NCBI RefSeq assembly: GCF_041916735.1
Contig: NZ_JAYRYY010000001.1
Length of the DNA stretch: 64,000 nt
Source of the DNA: Zoogloea sp016790385
Lineage (GTDB): Bacteria > Pseudomonadota > Gammaproteobacteria > Burkholderiales > Rhodocyclaceae
Direction: 5' to 3' (one strand)
In this document: piece by piece, positions 62,301 through 64,000 of the stretch
How positions within the stretch are numbered: the first letter of the stretch is position 1
Layout of the letters: the number at the start of each line of letters is the position of its first letter
Position numbers and translations under genes: made by a program
Notes under the pieces: model-generated
What the model saw: only the letters and a program-made list of their open reading frames with translations
What the model was told of the DNA's origin: nothing
The model's database searches: none

Positions 62301-64000
62301 TGAGCTGTTCCGCGGTGAAGCTGCTGCCCAGGCCCGAGTCATTGGTGTCGGCGGTGGTGGTCACCACCAGCGCGCTGGAGACGTCGGTCACCGTCACCGC
62401 AATGGATTGATTCGCGGTGCCACCGGCCCCGTCGCTCACCTGCACGGTCACGTTGTAGACGTTGTTGGCGCCCGAATCGGTTGGTGCTTCGTAGTCGGGC
62501 GCGGAGACGAAGCTCAGCGCCCCCGTGCTGCTGTTGATGGTGAACTTCGCCGCATCGACCCCACCGGAGATCGAATACACCGGCGTGCCGCCGTCCACGT
62601 CGGACGACGTGACCGTCATCACCGCCGAGGTGTTCTCGGCCACGCTGGCGCTCGCTGCGCTGGTGACGGTCGGCGCGTCATTGACGGCCGTCACCGCCAT
62701 CGAGACGATGGCCGGAGCGCTGGTCATGCCGGTGCCGTCAGACACCGTCAGGCTGATGGTGCGCGTCGCAGTGCTGGGATTCTCACTGGTATTGCGGAAG
62801 GTAACGTTGCGTACCAGAGCCTGCACTGCGGCGACGGAGGCATTGCTGTTGAAAGTAACCGTGAGGGGCGTGCTGCCGTTGCCAAAGCTGCCGCTGTATG
62901 TACCGATGGTTGTGCCACCATAGGTCACGTTGGTTCCGGACAGCCCGATCTGCCCGGCGCCCGTACCCTGATTCTGGATACCCAGTTCATCGGAGGCAGT
63001 GCCATTGGCGATGATCTGGTAGATCAGCTGGCCGCCGGTCAATACAGCGGTGTCGCTATCGGTAACAGTGGCGCCAGCGTCATAAATAACGCTCGCGTTC
63101 TCCACATAGGTTCCGCTATAACTGGTCAGCGTCACGACCGGCGCCGCAGCGTATAGATAGCGCTGCATGAAGACCCCGTCGGTGTCGCCGGGGCCGTTTC
63201 CGTGCCAGACAACAACGAGATGCCCCTTTTCGTCGGATGCCAGGCTGGGTACATCCTGATAGTCCGTCGTGGTGGTGTTGACCCGGACCTCACCCGTAAG
63301 CGCCGTGCCGGATGAATTGTATTGGCGCATGTAAACGCCATCGAAGCTGCCGTCCTGGGACATGCTTTGCCAGGTCACGACAAAGCCTCCGCCGGCCAGC
63401 ATCGTCACAACGGGGTTCTGTTGCTGATTGGTGGTTGTGGTGTTGATCTGGAACTCGCCGCCCTGGGCCACACCGCTGCTGTTGTAGCGCTGGCCGTAAA
63501 TTCCATTGCCGCTGCCATCCTGGGCACTTTCCCAAACGATCACGAAGTTGCCGCTGGTGTCCATGGCAACCACGGGCAAGTCCTGATTGCTGGTGGTGTA
63601 GGTGCTTACATGGAACTCACTGCCCTGCGCCACACCGCTGCTGTTGTAGCGCTTGGCGTAGATGCCTTCATTGTCGCCATCCTGGCCGAAGCTCTGCCAC
63701 GCAATGACGAAATTGCCCGACGCATCCATGGCCACACTCGGCTCGGTCTGGCTGTCGGTGATATAGGTGTTCACCAGGAACTCCCCGCCCTGGGCCACAC
63801 CGCTGCTGTTGTAACGCTGGGCGTAAATGCCGTTGGAGTTGGCCAGATCCTGGCTCCAGCTCTGCCACGCAACCACGAAGTTGCCGCTGGCATCCATGGC
63901 CACGGCAGCCTCCATTTGATCGTAAGTGGTGGTTGAATTTACGCGGAACTCGCTGCCCTGGGCCACGCCGCTACTGTTGTAGCGCTGGGCGTAAATGCCG
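50362..64000 (-). CDS. giant cadherin-repeat surface protein, 5' end outside the window
   Basis: At least 4545 residues are encoded here; the frame stays open to the window edge, and the first GTG (63966) lies inside a repeat, so the true start is further right. Numbering visible residues from that GTG: about five 55-residue repeats (1-275; GIYAQRYNSSGVAQG type), a cadherin-like domain (280-430), one cadherin repeat (430-535), a CSLREA-like start and right-handed beta-helix (535-1140; NTIGGTTAASRNIISGNS coils), a further Ig-like domain (to 1285), 26 cadherin-like repeats (1289-3977), three more domains with tandem-95-like sequence, a Pro/Thr-rich linker (near 4320) and a hydrophobic hairpin (about 4455-4490) before an acidic tail. 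It should be an anchored adhesin. Confidence 0.9.
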   Translation of the reverse strand, partial: GIYAQRYNSSGVAQGSEFRVNSTTTYDQMEAAVAMDASGNFVVAWQSWSQDLANSNGIYAQRYNSSGVAQGGEFLVNTYITDSQTEPSVAMDASGNFVIAWQSFGQDGDNEGIYAKRYNSSGVAQGSEFHVSTYTTSNQDLPVVAMDTSGNFVIVWESAQDGSGNGIYGQRYNSSGVAQGGEFQINTTTTNQQQNPVVTMLAGGGFVVTWQSMSQDGSFDGVYMRQYNSSGTALTGEVRVNTTTTDYQDVPSLASDEKGHLVVVWHGNGPGDTDGVFMQRYLYAAAPVVTLTSYSGTYVENASVIYDAGATVTDSDTAVLTGGQLIYQIIANGTASDELGIQNQGTGAGQIGLSGTNVTYGGTTIGTYSGSFGNGSTPLTVTFNSNASVAAVQALVRNVTFRNTSENPSTATRTISLTVSDGTGMTSAPAIVSMAVTAVNDAPTVTSAASASVAENTSAVMTVTSSDVDGGTPVYSISGGVDAAKFTINSSTGALSFVSAPDYEAPTDSGANNVYNVTVQVSDGAGGTANQSIAVTVTDVSSALVVTTTADTNDSGLGSSFTAEQLNASKGTDGKISLREAIIAANTTAGTDSISFSIAGTGIHTISLSSALPSLTGTVSIDATTDDSFAANGNKPAIVLRGDGSINDGLELFSGTDGSTIRGLIIQNFTQSAISISGSGGNTIVGNWLGLDSAGTGASANGVGLSIFNSSNNVIGGTTAADRNVISGNSNSGISITTDNSTSTGNQILGNYIGTNVAGTAAVANASNGISVASANNTIGGTTAASRNIISGNSASGVVLTGTSATGNTISGNYIGLNAAGTAAIANVQIGVLITAGASGNTVGGATAGARNVVSGNTQYGVTVTGSGGAVANNNVVQGNYIGTDAAGTTALSNGGFGVVVDFLATNTSILGNVISGNTNASWSLHRGGIYLSATGVTVQGNKIGVDATGAVLMGNGGGNSTAGIFEAGASSDVLIGGTGSGQGNIIAGNTGAGIVVKADPGAVRILQNSIYSNTGLGIDLGNDGVTTNDLGDGDSGPNALQNMPVLTSVVPSTGQITINGTLNSSANSYFRVEFFSSAAVDSSGYGEGQTYLGFANVTTNGSGDASFNPTFGVSIAAGNYITATATKSVSSFATFTATSEFSAGLLIANNAPDLADTSLSLTVAEDAGAPSGAVGSLVSAFTGGISDVDSGAVKGIALVASNETNGTWYYSTNGGSSWSTVGAVSASSSLLLTNNASTRLYFAPAANFFGSSASALTIRAWDQTSGTAGTKVSTSTNGGTSAFSSATDVVDVTVTAVNDAPTITSGSTASVAENTTAVMTVTSLDVDGDTPVYSISGGVDAAKFSINASTGALSFVTAPDYEAPTDSGANNVYDVTVQASDGTLSSTKAIAVTVTAVNDNTPVITSGATANVAENTTAVMTVTATDADLPAQTLTYSIVAGSDVAKFSINSSTGALSFIAAPDYENPQDVGTDNVYNVTVQASDGSFVSSKAIAVTVTPVSDNAPVITSGATASVAENTTTVMTVTATDADQPAQTLTYSIVGGADAAKFSINSSTGALSFATAPDYEAPTDTGANNVYDVTVQASDGTLSSTKAIAVTVTAVNDNTPVITSGATASVAENTTAVMTVTATDADQPAQSLTYSIVGGADAAKFSINSSTGALSFATAPDYEAPTDSGANNVYDVTVQASDGTLSSTKAIAVTVTAVNDNTPAITSGATASVAENTTAVMTVTATDADQPAQTLTYSIVGGADAAKFSINSSTGALSFATAPDYEAPTDSGANNVYDVTVQASDGTLSSTKAIAVTVTAVNDNTPAITSAATASVAENTTTVMTVTATDADQPAQTLTYSIVGGADAVKFSINSSTGALSFLTAPDYEAPTDAGANNVYDVTVQASDGNLSSTKAIAVTVTAVNDNTPVITSGATASVAENTTAVMTVTATDADQPAQTLTYSIVGGADAAKFSINSSTGALSFISAPDFETPTDVGGDNVYDVIVQVADGQGSTDSQAIAVTVTSANDNAPVITSGSTASVAENTTAVMTVTATDADQPAQTLSYSIVGGADAAKFSINASTGALSFLAAPDFETPTDAGGDNVYDVIVQVADGQGGTDSQAIAVTVTSANDNAPVITSAATASVAENTTAVVTVTATDADQPAQTLTYSIVGGADAAKFSINASTGALSFLAAPDFEAPTDVGGDNVYDVIVQVADGQGGTDSQAIAISVTSANDNAPVITSSATASVAENTTAVMTVTATDADQPAQTLSYSIVGGADAAKFSINASTGALSFLAAPDFEAPTDVGGDNVYDVIVQVADGQGSTDSQAIAVTVTSANDNAPVITSAATASVVENTTAVVTVTATDADQPAQTLTYSIVGGADAAKFSINASTGALSFVSAPDFETPTDVGGDNVYDVIVQVADGQGGTDSQAIAVTVTSANDNAPVITSSATASVAENTTAVMTVTATDADHPAQTLSYSIVGGADAAKFSINTSTGALSFVTAPDYEAPTDAGGDNVYDVIVQVADGQGSTDSQAIAVTVTSANDNAPVITSSATASVAENTTAVMTVTATDADQPAQTLSYSIVGGADAAKFSINASTGALSFVSAPDFETPTDVGGDNVYDVIVQVADGQGGTDSQAIAVTVTSANDNAPVITSSATASVAENTTAVMTVTATDADQPAQTLSYSIVGGADAAKFSINSSTGALSFISAPDFETPTDVGGDNVYDVIVQVADGQGGTDSQAIAVTVTSANDNAPVITSAATASVAENTTAVMTVTATDADQPAQTLSYSIVGGADAAKFSINASTGALSFLAAPDFEAPTDVGADNVYDVIVQVADGQGGTDSQAIAVTVTSANDNAPVITSSATASVAENTTAVMTVTATDADQPAQTLSYSIVGGADAAKFSINASTGALSFLAAPDFETPTDAGGDNVYDVIVQVADGQGGTDSQAIAVTVTSANDNAPVITSSATASVAENTTAVMTVTAMDADQPAQTLSYSIVGGADAAKFSINTSTGALSFVTAPDYEAPTDAGGDNVYDVIVQVADGQGGTDSQAIAVTVTSANDNAPVITSAATASVAENTTAVVTVTATDADQPAQTLTYSIVGGADAAKFSINASTGALSFISAPDFEAPTDVGGDNVYDVIVQVADGQGGTDSQAIAVTVTSANDNAPVITSSASASVAENTTAVMTVTATDADQPAQTLSYSIVGGADAAKFSINASTGALSFIAAPDFETPTDAGGDNVYDVIVQVEDGQGSTDSQAIAVTVTAANDNAPVITSAAMASVAENTTAVMTVTATDADQPAQTLSYSIVGGADAAKFSINASTGALSFVSAPDFEVPTDAGGDNVYDVIVQVADGQGGTDSQAIAVTVTSANDNAPVITSGATASVAENTTAVMTVTATDADQPAQTLSYSIVGGADAAKFSINATTGALSFLTAPDFEVPTDAGGDNVYDVIVQVADGQGSTDSQAIAVTVTSANDNAPVITSGSTASVAENTTAVLTVTATDADQPAQTLTYSIVGGADAAKFSINASTGALSFVSAPDFETPTDAGGDNVYDVIVQVADGQGSTDSQAIAITVTSANDNAPVITSGATASVAENTTAVMTVTATDADQPAQTLSYSIVGGADAAKFSINATTGALSFLTAPDFETPTDVGGDNVYDVIVQVADGQGSTDSQAIAVTVTSANDNTPVITSAATASVAENTTAVMTVTATDADQPAQTLSYSIVGGADAAKFSINASTGALSFISAPDFETPTDVGGDNVYDVIVQVADGQGSTDSQAIAITVTSANDNAPVITSAATASVAENTTAVMTVTATDADQPAQTLSYSIVGGADAAKFSINASTGALSFLTAPDFETPTDAGGDNVYDVIVQVDDGQGSTDSQAIAVTVTSANDNAPVITSAATASVAENTTAVMTVTATDADQPAQTLSYSIVGGADASLFVIDGTSGVLRFSVPPDFDLPTDTNADNVYDVIIRVSDGVFDSDASLSISVIQRNEAPQGRDGSIRLDEDGSYVFSTADFGFSDPGDNNSNQLAAVQIVGLPSRGTLSLAGRSLVDGEWVAAGDIAAGQLRYLAPANENGQPFASLGFRVRDDGGTANGGVDTEVGTHMLTISVTPLPDAPIGAADSYTLDEDGFLEVGNGGVLTNDANPDGLPLVAQLVSGPEHGKLDLAADGSFRFTPDADWNGVDGFSYRPSNGQDVGAIVHVKLSVAPVNDPPTLITAAFPLTSGGSVTLSIDSLLAQDGDSPLSSITYQVVKSQNGYFALTSAPTQAVSAFTHADLLAGRVVFHHQAFANEPIVVLRAGDGQSFGPERLVSVAFSPAGSIITPPPAAETPAESVVETPSQGSVTPVKQPTRPAVPGTLNPTPVASDIPAVGEAESSPLRASISNADVSVRHHSLESQVRFAKPQLALTLGVKPDGALLEFMLAAQDQSGVESGGMASRSIDDRTKLPPLPDPYVDVQLVLRAVELSGIVLSVGAVWWASRASGLIAGLLMVAPAWRTFDPLPVLGPVDESERDWGRLMDDEMARDEIGAADLFDEEPEGQLR
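52036..60100 (-). repeat. 26 tandem cadherin-like repeats of 103-104 codons
   Basis: The unit starts PVITSxATASVAENTTAV and contains ATDADQPAQTLSYSIVGG and the conserved SINASTGALSF and NVYDV strands. By hand, unit spacing is 312 bases in the left part and 309 in the right. The first six units (right end) carry ASDGTLSSTKAIAVTVTAVNDN; units 7-25 carry VADGQGGTDSQ or VADGQGSTDSQ; unit 26 is divergent. Neighbouring copies are nearly identical in DNA, a sign of recent duplication or gene conversion. The 26 count is by eye from the translation. Confidence 0.88.
63150..64000 (-). repeat. 55-codon repeats in the N-terminal part of the giant protein
   Basis: About five copies of a unit with GIYAQRYNSSGVAQGGEF, then VNTxTT, then VAMDASGNFVVAWQS. 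The spacing between the best pair is 55 codons. The array continues past the window edge. The fold is probably beta-rich, such as a propeller; this is inferred. Confidence 0.75.

Overview
The window is GC-rich, densely packed bacterial chromosome. Protein sequences and gene neighbourhoods (lplT beside alr-radA; mltG-tmk-holB-pilZ-tatD; ygfZ near mfd; a TonB-ExbB-ExbD set) point to a betaproteobacterium, most likely of the Rhodocyclales. That placement is an inference from gene content; no rRNA or tRNA gene was found here.

Layout. (1) 0.1-7.1 kb: a small unknown gene, a secreted metallophosphoesterase, mutS, a Fic AMP-transferase and, divergent to it, guaA. (2) 7.1-18.75 kb is an accessory block between the core genes guaA and mfd. 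It opens with a truncated P4-type integrase and iterated CGGTAT motifs just downstream of guaA, a known island integration site. It then carries an ArsR/AHSA1 pair, an LprI-MliC lysozyme-inhibitor fusion, a cytochrome c, two PNPOx-type flavoproteins (one fused to GAF), a double-receiver protein and a two-gene P-loop ATPase/TPR locus that ends exactly at mfd. (3) 18.75-24.35 kb: ygfZ, a DUF4936 gene, a TANGO2/NRDE gene and mfd, all leftward. (4) 24.5-29.0 kb: the tightly coupled mltG-tmk-holB-pilZ-tatD-ankyrin operon. (5) 29.0-33.7 kb: a tyrosine recombinase followed by a KfrA-like coiled-coil DNA-binding protein, a solitary PrpF-type isomerase and a rhodanese. (6) 33.8-42 kb: the periplasmic protease Prc, an unknown gene, HU, radA-alr-lysR and lplT. 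(7) 42-48.7 kb: a NarL-type two-component pair and a TonB-dependent receptor, diverging from tonB-exbB-exbD with a Fur-like box in front of tonB. (8) 48.8-64 kb: a diguanylate cyclase translationally coupled to the 3' end of a giant surface protein. More than 4534 residues are visible and its 5' end lies beyond the window. It carries about 27 cadherin-like repeats and a parallel beta-helix, and ends in a C-terminal membrane anchor.

How the genes work together. Housekeeping repair and replication (mutS, mfd, radA, holB, tmk), wall and envelope functions (mltG, alr, prc, lplT) and iron uptake (TonB system) form the background. The parts most likely to hold undescribed biology are the 14.4-18.75 kb ATPase/TPR locus behind two perfect dyads, the guaA-adjacent integrase scar with its iterons, the recombinase-KfrA pair, and the giant adhesin coupled to its own c-di-GMP synthase.
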